From Candidatus Troglogloeales bacterium (lineage in GTDB: Bacteria > Nitrospirota > Nitrospiria > SBBL01 > SBBT01): a stretch of DNA of 17,479 nt. Below are positions 1 to 6,799 of the stretch, piece by piece. Where the stretch lies: contig SBBT01000053.1 in NCBI GenBank assembly GCA_005239595.1, forward strand, positions 1 to 17,479. The letters are read 5' to 3'. The translations under genes and the position numbers were made by a program. Below the pieces are notes generated by a model that saw only the letters and a program-made list of their open reading frames with translations, searched no databases and was not told where the DNA came from. Each line of letters opens with the position of its first letter. Within the stretch, counting starts at the first letter, position 1.

Positions 1-1362
1 CTCCTCCACCGCCCGAAAGGTATGTTCATCCACAGTGTAGGCGTGAGACCGGCTCTCTTGCACCAGCCGGTGAATGCGAGAAAACCCTGGAATAATCTTC
101 CAGAGAACATGGGTCTGATGCATGACCCTCAAAACCATGGCAATTCCGCCCGGCCTTGAAAGAATGCGGCGAAAGAGCGTTGCCGCTTCGGGTGAAAGGG
201 ACTGCCCTTCTCCCTTCGGTTCCTGATCCGCTGACTGATAAAGCATATCCAGAACCTGTCCTGAAAGCCTGGCCGAATGCCCTTGGGCCAACAAAAAGAG
301 GCGCAGGACATTTTCGTCATTCGAAAAGAACGGATAGGGGTTCCCCGTTCGGAGTGAAATCTCGTCTCCCGCCAGATCCAGTTCAGGGGTCAGGTGCCGA
401 GTCCTCCGGCGCCTTCTCCACTGTTGCCATCGGCTGACAGGAAAGGCATTACGGATGAAATGAATTGCAATCTCGGAAACCCCGCCGGTTAAGATGTAAT
501 ATTGACGCATCAGATCACGCCGATGCCCATAATGGAAAAAGGGGGCCATCTCCTCCTGTAATTCGATCGTTAAGTGATCCGAGGCCTTTCCGTTATGAAA
601 ATGTAGCTGATTTCGGATCCGCCAGAGAAAGTCCTGGGCAGCGGATAGCATCATGTGTTCCCGGTCGGAGAGGAGCCCCCATTGGTGAAGATGGGGAAGG
701 TTGCTGGTTTGGTACCGGACAAGGGCTGCCCACTTCAGATAATGCAGATCGCGTAATCCTCCGGGGCTCCGTTTAATGTTCGGTTCAAGAAGGTACGGCG
801 TTGCGCCATATTCCTGATAGCCGCTCTCTCTCCCGGCATTCAGTTGCATTAAGAAAGCTGCGACATCCTTTTCGACCACCTTGTTCAAAAAACGCCCGCG
901 ATAGCGATGAAAGAGGTTCCGATCACCAGCAAGCAGCCGGGAGTCCAAAAGCGATGTGGCAATCAGCGAATCTTGCCGGGCCAGCGTGATGCACTCTTCG
1001 ATGTTGCGAACACTGTGACCGACTTTATATCCCAAATCCCACAAGAGGCGGATCATCTCCGAGGAAAACGACTCTGCCGCCCGATTATGGCCTGTCTGGA
1101 AAAGGAACATGACGTCAATATCCGACCAGGGGGAAAGCTCCCTTCGGCCATATCCACCAATCGCCACCAGCGCCCCTCCCCACCCTTGCGCCAAGGACGG
1201 ATCAATCGATTGGCTCACCCGCATTAAAAGTTGATCGGCCAGATCAGAAAGCGCCTCCACCACATGGTGTCCGCTTCCCCCCTGGTCATGATACAGACGG
1301 ATCTCTTTCTGTTTTTGCGACAGATAGTCTCGAAGATCGGAAAGAAGCGGCGACGGTGCCAT
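1..1362 (-). CDS. glnD: [Protein-PII] uridylyltransferase / uridylyl-removing enzyme GlnD (3' end cut off by the window)
   Basis: GlnD adds UMP to PII proteins when nitrogen is short and removes it when glutamine is plentiful, so it is the glutamine sensor of this cluster. My translation of the minus strand reads open for 454 codons from the ATG at 1362 to the window edge. It shows the nucleotidyltransferase motif GGYGRREL followed by SPWSDIDVMFL, where the two Asp of SDID are the metal ligands. Next comes EPNIKRSPGGLRDLH, typical of GlnD, and near the edge HAYTVDEHTFRAVEE, the opening of the HD domain that removes UMP. Family members are about 850-900 residues, so the rest of the HD domain and the ACT domains lie outside. 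No good Shine-Dalgarno sequence precedes the ATG. A PII gene with the target Tyr lies 1.9 kb upstream on the same strand, which supports the call. Confidence 0.95.
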   Translation of the reverse strand, partial: MAPSPLLSDLRDYLSQKQKEIRLYHDQGGSGHHVVEALSDLADQLLMRVSQSIDPSLAQGWGGALVAIGGYGRRELSPWSDIDVMFLFQTGHNRAAESFSSEMIRLLWDLGYKVGHSVRNIEECITLARQDSLIATSLLDSRLLAGDRNLFHRYRGRFLNKVVEKDVAAFLMQLNAGRESGYQEYGATPYLLEPNIKRSPGGLRDLHYLKWAALVRYQTSNLPHLHQWGLLSDREHMMLSAAQDFLWRIRNQLHFHNGKASDHLTIELQEEMAPFFHYGHRRDLMRQYYILTGGVSEIAIHFIRNAFPVSRWQQWRRRRRTRHLTPELDLAGDEISLRTGNPYPFFSNDENVLRLFLLAQGHSARLSGQVLDMLYQSADQEPKGEGQSLSPEAATLFRRILSRPGGIAMVLRVMHQTHVLWKIIPGFSRIHRLVQESRSHAYTVDEHTFRAVEE

Positions 1363-1473
1363 AAAAGTCCGAAACAAGCTTAGCGCAAGCTTAACATAAA
1401 ATGGAACGAAGCCAATGCGTCATCGGCTTGCGTCCTTCTGGAAACGGGCAGGCGTAAAAGTTTAGTGTCCTCT
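1363..1473 (-). other. Gap between the NhaD-like gene and glnD with two small inverted repeats
   Basis: This 111-base gap holds an imperfect hairpin at 1409-1429 (AAGCC and ATG pair with CAT and GGCTT, one mismatch, 3-base loop). It also holds two copies of AAGCTT, itself palindromic, at 1376-1381 and 1387-1392, separated by AGCGC. Neither structure is followed by a clear U-tract, so I do not call a terminator. I found no convincing promoter, and glnD is probably reached by transcription from the upstream gene. Confidence 0.3.
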
Positions 1474-3147
1474 TTAGGGAATCACTGCGGCCATCACGTA
1501 GATCATGGCAATCAAGGCGATCGACATCACCAGACCTAACTTCCACATGGCCAAAATCCAGTCCCAAGGAGTGAAATGGGGATCGACATTCCTAAGGATA
1601 TAAGCAAAGGCGACCACTGACTGAGCGCAGCCGATATGGGTCAGTGACCCTCCTGTCGCGTAACCGGCAATCTGGGCCGCGGCAAAGAGGAACATGTTCG
1701 GCATCCCATCAATGGCCCTGGAGGCAAAGTCGGCAACCACATTATTGTCGAGCATGGCCGACAAGAGGTTCGCTCCGACAAACTGAATGACCGCCACATG
1801 GCCGCGTCCGATGCGTAAAGTAGCCTCTTCGATAAGTGTTTTCATCTGGTCAAAGAAACCGATCGCCGTCAGCATCGTGATTGAGAGAAAGAGGGGAAAG
1901 AGGAAGAGATACTCTTTGGATTCTTCCACCGCCTCATGAAGGGCAAGCCTGCGCATTTTCGGGTGCGATACGATTCCCAAAAAGGCGCAGAGAAACGCCA
2001 CAAAGGAGGAGAGAAAAAGAGGAACGTCATGATCCGCGGAATGCCAGAGCAACAACCCGATAAACGGGAGAAAGGAGAGTATCCCCCATTTTTGAGCTGT
2101 CCGCCTCTCGATATGAACCTCATCAAGGAGACGGAGGAGGGCCCCGCCAAGCGCGGGGTCCCGATAATAGGCGGAAACCGGCTCCACATACTCCCTTCCC
2201 AGGTACGCTTCAATAAATAGGGTGGACTGCTTCTTTCCCCTGTCGGATTCCATCTCTCGAATTTCTCCATAACGTTTCACCTGCAAAAAACGGACATCCG
2301 CAATCCGCCGCTCCAAAATATCAAGCTTCGCAATAGGAAGCGTCTCCCCGCGCAACCGGCGATAGAGAAACAGGGCCACAACGGCAAAAGTCCCCGCTGC
2401 CATCGGCATGGCATATTGAAGGAAAAAAATATCGGAAAGCCCAAGATTCGATTTCATAATCAGGTTGGGGGGTTCGCCATACGCCAGCCACATTCCACAG
2501 ACGGTGGTGATCACAACCGATGAGGTGATCAGAAACTCAATCTTTTGCCGTTTTATCCTGGAGACAACCAGGATAACCATCAGGATACGAATCAAAAGAC
2601 CGATCATCGAGACACCATCTAGAATTCCCGATGCCAGTGAAACCAATCCCATAATGACCAGGATCGTCACGAAAAGGCGTCCTTTGAACACGGTTAACAA
2701 ATACATGCTGATGGCCTCTAGAAACCGTGTCTGCGAAATCACGCTGACAAAGAAGGTGAGCCCCAGGATAAAGAGCATCGTATCGGCATGGATTAGTTTT
2801 TCTAACTGATGCAGAGAAAAAATATTGGCGTAAACCGCTTCCAAAAAGGCAGTCCCCCCTCTTTGGGCCATCTCCTGCCGCAGATAAGAGGTTGGCCACC
2901 AAATGGGAAAAAAGGTGGCCGAGATGACGAGAATCGCGCCATAGGTGATGGCGTTCTTATCAATCCGATATCGGATCGATCCGAAGACAAAAAGGGCGAT
3001 GACGGTTAAAAAAACTTCCAACCCAACCCAATTAGGGTGGATCGGGGAGCCTCCTGTGAGTGCCACGATCAGAAGCGACAGGGCGGCACAAGCGATCAGG
3101 AACCCTTTGGAGGAAATTTCGACAGGGGCATCTGAACGATCTGGCAT
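1474..3147 (-). CDS. NhaD/ArsB-type ion transporter (ion transporter superfamily), probable Na+/H+ antiporter
   Basis: The 557-residue protein is a polytopic inner-membrane transporter with about 11-12 hydrophobic segments. Family marks are GEPPNLIMKSN (residues 224-234, like the GTPPNLI loop of ArsB and NhaD), LLSAMLDNNVVADF (461-474) and TGGSLTHIGCAQSVV (498-512), the second re-entrant motif. A charged insert of about 90 residues (263-353) separates the two halves. It is longer than the usual central loop and probably cytoplasmic. The substrate cannot be read from sequence. Na+/H+ exchange is the most likely, but arsenite, citrate or another anion is possible. It lies between glnK and glnD on the same strand, 84 bases after the glnK stop, with a terminator in between. 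The ATG at 3147 has only a weak purine-rich stretch (AGAGAAAG) as ribosome binding site. Confidence 0.8.
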   Translation of the reverse strand: MPDRSDAPVEISSKGFLIACAALSLLIVALTGGSPIHPNWVGLEVFLTVIALFVFGSIRYRIDKNAITYGAILVISATFFPIWWPTSYLRQEMAQRGGTAFLEAVYANIFSLHQLEKLIHADTMLFILGLTFFVSVISQTRFLEAISMYLLTVFKGRLFVTILVIMGLVSLASGILDGVSMIGLLIRILMVILVVSRIKRQKIEFLITSSVVITTVCGMWLAYGEPPNLIMKSNLGLSDIFFLQYAMPMAAGTFAVVALFLYRRLRGETLPIAKLDILERRIADVRFLQVKRYGEIREMESDRGKKQSTLFIEAYLGREYVEPVSAYYRDPALGGALLRLLDEVHIERRTAQKWGILSFLPFIGLLLWHSADHDVPLFLSSFVAFLCAFLGIVSHPKMRRLALHEAVEESKEYLFLFPLFLSITMLTAIGFFDQMKTLIEEATLRIGRGHVAVIQFVGANLLSAMLDNNVVADFASRAIDGMPNMFLFAAAQIAGYATGGSLTHIGCAQSVVAFAYILRNVDPHFTPWDWILAMWKLGLVMSIALIAMIYVMAAVIP

Positions 3148-3170
3148 GCGTTATCTTTCTCTTTAACTAC

Positions 3171-3205
3171 AAAAAAAGGGGACAGATGAACAATCCACTG
3201 TCCCC
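3171..3205 (-). terminator. Intrinsic terminator after glnK
   Basis: On the minus strand an 8-bp perfect stem (GGGGACAG with CTGTCCCC, arms 3178-3185 and 3198-3205, 12-base loop) is followed at once by seven T (plus-strand A run 3171-3177). It starts 26 bases after the glnK stop codon and ends only 23 bases before the ATG of the NhaD-like gene. It therefore closes the porin-amt-glnK unit, and transcription into the next gene would need read-through. Confidence 0.85.
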
Positions 3206-3231
3206 CGATCATCCCAACTTTCTCGAAAACT

Positions 3232-3570
3232 CTAAAGCGCGCTCTCCCCTGTCTCTCCCGTCCGAATACGGACAGCCTCGCTCAAGGAGGTAACAAAAAT
3301 CTTTCCATCACCGATACTGCCGGTCTTGGCGGAGGACAAGATCGTTGCAACGATCTTGTCCTCGTCCCGATCGGCCACCACTACCTCAATCTTAACCTTG
3401 GGGACAAATTCAATTGTGTACTCTGCCCCACGATACTGTTCCTTATGCCCCTTTTGCCGACCAAACCCCTTCACCTCGGTGATAGTCATCCCGTAGACAC
3501 CGATATCGGATAGGGCCTTCTTCACATCTTCCAGCTTAAAGGGTTTTACCACTGCCTCAATTTTTTTCAT
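3232..3570 (-). CDS. glnK: Nitrogen regulatory protein PII (GlnK/GlnB family)
   Basis: This 112-residue PII protein forms trimers that read ATP/ADP and 2-oxoglutarate and plug the Amt channel when nitrogen is sufficient. The full T-loop is present (GFGRQKGHKEQYRGAEYTIE, residues 35-54), with Tyr51 at the uridylylation position. The B-loop/PROSITE-like segment is KTGSIGDGKIFV. Length matches the family exactly. It follows amt by 119 bases on the same strand, the classic amtB-glnK linkage seen in reverse order, hence the symbol, although GlnB and GlnK cannot be separated by sequence alone. A strong AAGGAGG lies 8 bases before the ATG. With glnD in the same cluster, control by uridylylation is very likely. 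A terminator follows directly. Confidence 0.97.
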   Translation of the reverse strand: MKKIEAVVKPFKLEDVKKALSDIGVYGMTITEVKGFGRQKGHKEQYRGAEYTIEFVPKVKIEVVVADRDEDKIVATILSSAKTGSIGDGKIFVTSLSEAVRIRTGETGESAL

Positions 3571-3619
3571 GGCCTTCCCTCCTTAGTAAGATCTATCACA
3601 AGACTCATACACATGGCAT

Positions 3620-3653
3620 AACCACCCTCCCATTCCTGTTCGGGAGGGTGGTT
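3620..3653 (-). other. Strong hairpin in the amt-glnK gap
   Basis: A perfect 12-bp stem (AACCACCCTCCC with GGGAGGGTGGTT, arms 3620-3631 and 3642-3653) with a 10-base loop sits between the amt stop and the glnK start. No U-tract follows on the minus strand, so it is more likely a stabiliser or processing site of the amt-glnK mRNA than a terminator. The CCCTCC of the 5' arm could also pair with the GGAGGG of the glnK ribosome binding site. Confidence 0.7.
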
Positions 3654-3689
3654 CAGACACTACCGATGTTTTCAATGGTTCGCATCGAG

Positions 3690-5201
3690 CTATTTTTTGC
3701 CCGTAACAGGAGGAATAGATGTAACAGAAAAGTCGGGATAAGCGGACTGGCCATGTTCCCCGATATCGAGACCCTCCATCTCTTCCGCCTCGGAAACCCG
3801 CACACCCAACGTCATTTTAATGCCCATCCAGATGACATAAGAGAGAATGAACGTGAAAGCGCCGACCGCCACGATGCCGGTGATCTGGCTCATGAGGAGG
3901 TTCGTCCCGCCGCCAAAGAAAAGACCGTCTCCGGTGGTCTTGGGAATGAACTGATCTTGCGCGAAGAGTCCGACAGAGAAGGTTCCCCACACGCCACAAA
4001 CCAGATGCACTGCCAGGGCACCGACCGGATCATCGATTTTCAATTTGTCGAACATCAGCACGGCGAAGACAACCAAGACCCCCGCAATGGCGCCGATCCA
4101 GAAGGAGCTGCCGACGGAAACAAAGGCGCAAGGGGCGGTGATGCCGACCAAGCCTGCAAGCAGGCCGTTGATCGACATCCCCAGATCGGGCTTCCCCATG
4201 ATAATCCAGGCCGTAGCCGTGGCGGCAAGCAGTCCGGCGGCAGCTGCGGTATTTGTGGTAACAACAATCCGGGCCATGTCTCCAACGGCTGCGGCCATCG
4301 TGCTGCCGGGGTTAAATCCAAACCATCCCAGCCAGAGAACAATGGCGCCGATGGTGGCGGAGGTCATGCTGTGACCGGGGATCGCGTTGACCTTGCCGTT
4401 AGCCCCATACTTTCCGATGCGGGGACCCAGTACGACAACCCCGGCTAACGCCGCCCAGCCACCTACCGAATGCACCACCGTCGAGCCGGCAAAATCCCAC
4501 ATCCCGCTTGCCGCAAGCCACCCGGCGCCCCAAATCCAATGTCCGACAATCGGGTAGATGACGCCGACTAAAAAGAACGAGAAGACAATAAACGAGATAT
4601 ACTTAATTCGCTCGGCGACCGCACCGGAGACAATGGTCGCGGCGGTTCCCGCAAAGACCAGTTGGAAGAAAAACTTGGCCAGAAGCGGAATCGTGGTCCA
4701 GGCAATCGCGGAATAAGCCCCTTGATAAGCGTCACCCGTCATAGGAGAATTGTCGGGTCCTCCGACAAAGAAGAGGCCTTCGGTTCCGATGAAGCCGGTG
4801 CCATTGCCGAACATCAGTCCCCAGCCGAGCACCCAGAAAGCGATCGAGGAGATGGCAAAGACAATGAAGTTCTTTGAGAGGATGTTGACTGTGTTCTTGC
4901 TGCGGCAGAAACCCGACTCTACCATAGCAAAACCGAGGTTCATGAAGAAAACCAACATCGCAGTCACTAAAGTCCAGATCGTATCGGCCATAACTTTATA
5001 TTCATTAGGCCCGGCGGCGGGAGCCGCTTCAGCCATGGCCACAGGCGGGGCCTCCGCGGGGGCCTCCGCGGGGGCAGCCTCCATAGCGGCAGGAGGCGCT
5101 TCGGCAGGCGGGGCATCTTGCGCCCACGCGGGATAAGCGGCCATCCATGCAGGAAGCATAACAGCCGACATCAAGAAAAAACGAACCTTCTTTGCGATCA
5201 T
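3690..5201 (-). CDS. amt: Ammonium transporter (Amt/MEP/Rh family)
   Basis: This is an inner-membrane channel for ammonium uptake with 503 residues from the ATG at 5201. I prefer that ATG to an upstream GTG at 5222 because AGGAGG lies 5 bases before it and it begins a proper signal peptide (residues 1-27, ending AWA). Then comes a low-complexity Ala/Pro/Glu stretch of about 38 residues, followed by the 11-helix Amt core starting near NEYKVMADTIWTLVTAML. Key residues are visible: Asp236 in DFAGSTVVH, the twin-His pair His244 and His399 (ALAVHLVCGVWG), and WLGWFGFNPGS near 290-300. The protein is about 60-80 residues longer than simple Amt proteins, mainly because of the linker. It sits between porin and glnK, whose product should gate it. 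A hairpin in its leader may control translation. Confidence 0.96.
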   Translation of the reverse strand: MIAKKVRFFLMSAVMLPAWMAAYPAWAQDAPPAEAPPAAMEAAPAEAPAEAPPVAMAEAAPAAGPNEYKVMADTIWTLVTAMLVFFMNLGFAMVESGFCRSKNTVNILSKNFIVFAISSIAFWVLGWGLMFGNGTGFIGTEGLFFVGGPDNSPMTGDAYQGAYSAIAWTTIPLLAKFFFQLVFAGTAATIVSGAVAERIKYISFIVFSFFLVGVIYPIVGHWIWGAGWLAASGMWDFAGSTVVHSVGGWAALAGVVVLGPRIGKYGANGKVNAIPGHSMTSATIGAIVLWLGWFGFNPGSTMAAAVGDMARIVVTTNTAAAAGLLAATATAWIIMGKPDLGMSINGLLAGLVGITAPCAFVSVGSSFWIGAIAGVLVVFAVLMFDKLKIDDPVGALAVHLVCGVWGTFSVGLFAQDQFIPKTTGDGLFFGGGTNLLMSQITGIVAVGAFTFILSYVIWMGIKMTLGVRVSEAEEMEGLDIGEHGQSAYPDFSVTSIPPVTGKK

Positions 5202-5205
5202 AAGT

Positions 5206-5269
5206 GCCTCCTCATAAATCACTCGAAATGGTTGAGGAGGCAGAGATGATTCCGCACGGCCTCCTCAAC
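5206..5269 (-). promoter_or_regulatory. amt leader: hairpin that duplicates the ribosome binding site (possible translational switch)
   Basis: In the porin-amt gap an 11-bp perfect stem is formed by GTTGAGGAGGC (plus 5259-5269 read on the minus strand) and GCCTCCTCAAC (5231-5241), with a 17-base loop and no U-tract. The amt ribosome binding site (5206-5214) reads TGAGGAGGC, the same nine bases as in the 5' arm. The 3' arm can therefore pair either with the 5' arm (site free) or with the ribosome binding site itself (site hidden, 16-base loop). The pairing is read directly; the switch role is inference. Confidence 0.6.
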
Positions 5270-5289
5270 GAGGGTTCTGAAATGTTAAG

Positions 5290-6411
5290 CTAGAACGTGT
5301 AGACAAAACCGGCTGTTACACGGTCCTGCTCATCAACGGCCGTTCCTTTATCTAAAAATATCTTCTGATCGGCCATGTCACGGCGATATTCAACACGGGT
5401 CAGGAGGTCTTTCCCCACCTTATGCTCCACCGTCACGGTCCACTCTTGAACGCTGTTCTTCTTAAAGGCCACGCCCTTAAGATCTGTCGAGCCGAAGATA
5501 AACCCGTCATCATCGTCCACATCTTCAAAGCGGATGGACAAGGCGCACGGTTCCATCGACCACTTCGCATACGCCGCGTAACCGCTCCACTTCTGCGATC
5601 CGCCCGCAGTCTTATCCTGCTCGCCATCATTATAATCGAACATGAAAGAGAGTGAATCGCTCGGATTAAACCCGACGATCAATTCAGAGACCTGCCGATC
5701 TTTAAATCCAGCCCCTCCAAATGCAGTCCCTTCTTCCGGCCCAATCCAGTTAAACCAGACAGGAATCGCCTTGATCCCCGTAAATCCGACCTGTAGACCA
5801 TAGGTCTTTGACCTGTCTGTCTCAAAGACATTGTTCCATCCGTTGTACACAAACCCGTTCACGGAAAGGGTGTCGGACAAGGTGGTATTCACCCGCAGAC
5901 CGCCATGATAGTAAGGGATGGCGCCGGCGAAGAGGATGCCCCTGGAATAGTTCCAGTTGTCTTTTGTCTCGATTACCTCGGCCCCCATATGGGTCACAAA
6001 TTTCCCAACGTCGACCGTGAGCTTTCCGGGGGTCCCCAAGGTAATATACGCCTGCTGGATATTTTTAAATGTTGCCTCCGACGGACTGGTCGCTGTCGGA
6101 CAGGTAGCCGTGCCGCAATGGACGATGTCGGTTGTCGGCCCGAAATTCAAATCTATCCGAAATCCGGCCCCACCTTCAGGCGCCTTGCTGAAAACAATCT
6201 CGCCAAGATTTAAGCTTACCGCGTCACTGGCAGTATCGAAATTGCTGGCCGCGAGCGGTCCATTGGCCCGGGTATTCGGCTTATTAAGATTGTAGCTGTA
6301 ATACACATCCACAAACCCGCTGATCTGCACGGAGGATTTCATCTCCTCCGCATACGCACTTCCCATCGTCAGAACAAACATCGCAACTGCCAAACCGATC
6401 GTTTTTTTCAT
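5290..6411 (-). CDS. Outer-membrane beta-barrel porin, BBP2-like
   Basis: The 373-residue protein begins with a signal peptide (MKKTIGLAVAMFVLTMGSAYA, cleaved before EE). It continues with VQISGFVDVYYSYNLNKPN, an opening strand typical of BBP2/OmpL-like porins. Alternating hydrophobic/polar strands run to a C-terminal VTAGFVYTF, the Phe-ended outer-membrane insertion signal. Two Cys close together (HCGTATC, about residue 97-103) could form a loop disulphide. It is first in the porin-amt-glnK unit and most likely lets ammonium or other small solutes cross the outer membrane for Amt; that substrate is inferred from position only. GGAGG lies 11 bases before the ATG, a rather long spacing. An in-frame TGA just upstream fixes this start. 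No terminator separates it from amt. Confidence 0.85.
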   Translation of the reverse strand: MKKTIGLAVAMFVLTMGSAYAEEMKSSVQISGFVDVYYSYNLNKPNTRANGPLAASNFDTASDAVSLNLGEIVFSKAPEGGAGFRIDLNFGPTTDIVHCGTATCPTATSPSEATFKNIQQAYITLGTPGKLTVDVGKFVTHMGAEVIETKDNWNYSRGILFAGAIPYYHGGLRVNTTLSDTLSVNGFVYNGWNNVFETDRSKTYGLQVGFTGIKAIPVWFNWIGPEEGTAFGGAGFKDRQVSELIVGFNPSDSLSFMFDYNDGEQDKTAGGSQKWSGYAAYAKWSMEPCALSIRFEDVDDDDGFIFGSTDLKGVAFKKNSVQEWTVTVEHKVGKDLLTRVEYRRDMADQKIFLDKGTAVDEQDRVTAGFVYTF

Positions 6412-6682
6412 CGTTATTCATACCTCCGTCCTTGTTTTTGCCGAAAAAAAAGCGCCGCACGGGTTATATACTCCACGCAACGCCTTTTTTCATTGATCGC
6501 TCCATTGGCCTGGTCAACCAATCGCGCTCCCTCTTCCAGATTTTCACGCCCGATACAGCGTCAATTCTTCTAATTTCCTGCGGACTGTGTTACGAACCAA
6601 ACATCAGGCTCGGTGTGTACCTCTACTCCTCTTTTATACATTTTGCAAGTTTTTTTTAAAAAAAGATATCCGTCCGCTAAAC
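6412..6682. other. Divergent intergenic region between porin and the sigma-54 activator
   Basis: I see no credible gene here; the short open frames have no family likeness or ribosome binding site. Notable elements are an inverted repeat ATTGG-N9-CCAAT at 6504-6522, a possible operator, and a block of eight T followed by seven A at 6650-6664, likely bent DNA or an UP-like element beside the activator promoter. On the minus strand a -10-like TATAAA lies near 6631-6636 without a good -35. I found no good -24/-12 sigma-54 site for the porin; the nearest (GG-N10-GC in TGGAAGAGGGAGCGC) lacks the TTGC. Confidence 0.4.
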
Positions 6683-6712
6683 TTGACACCTATTGCTTTC
6701 GTCCAGTACGAT
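6683..6712 (+). promoter_or_regulatory. Sigma-70-type promoter of the sigma-54 activator gene
   Basis: TTGACA (6683-6688, perfect -35) is followed after 18 bases by TACGAT (6707-6712, 4 of 6 to TATAAT). Transcription would begin near 6719-6720, giving an 80-base leader. The T8A7 tract lies about 20 bases upstream. This is a housekeeping-type promoter rather than a -24/-12 one, so the activator is probably not self-dependent on sigma-54. Confidence 0.55.
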
Positions 6713-6735
6713 CGGACCATGGTATGGGGTTAACA

Positions 6736-6790
6736 AGGCCGTCTCATTCCATGAGAATAGATTTTATGGGGATGAGACGGTTTCTTTTTT
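6736..6790 (+). terminator. Intrinsic terminator / attenuator just before the activator start codon
   Basis: CCGTCTCATTCC (6739-6750) pairs with GGGGATGAGACGG (6769-6780 region) in a 12-bp stem with one U-G pair, extended at the base by A-U and G-U pairs. It is followed by TTTCTTTTTT (6781-6790). The orientation is plus-strand only. The ribosome binding site GGAG (6791-6794) starts right after the U-tract and the ATG is at 6800. As no gene lies upstream on this strand, the terminator must act on the activator's own leader or end a small RNA. Confidence 0.8.
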
Positions 6791-6799
6791 GGAGACAGC

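Noticed and set aside
156..1227. Several plus-strand open frames at the left edge
   Set aside because: They lie opposite the open minus-strand frame that encodes unmistakable GlnD motifs and are shadows of it.
3648..4448. A 266-codon plus-strand open frame opposite amt
   Set aside because: It is antisense to a clear Amt gene, has an Asp/Gly/His-rich composition typical of a mirror frame, no ribosome binding site and no family motif.
5041..5115. GC-rich direct repeats as a CRISPR-like or VNTR noncoding element
   Set aside because: They are in frame within amt and encode the Ala/Pro/Glu linker; repeat units are only about 12 bases.
5202..5222. A longer amt start at GTG 5222
   Set aside because: The ATG at 5201 has AGGAGG at ideal spacing, and the extension would translate the ribosome binding site itself and put extra residues before the signal peptide.
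6432..6659. A 75-codon plus-strand open frame in the divergent gap
   Set aside because: No ribosome binding site, no domain, and composition like noncoding DNA; it runs into the AT tract and promoter region.
6683..6700. TTGACACC...TTGC before the activator as a sigma-54 -24/-12 promoter
   Set aside because: The distance between the two elements is several bases too short and the GG is missing; the same bases fit a -35 of a sigma-70 promoter.
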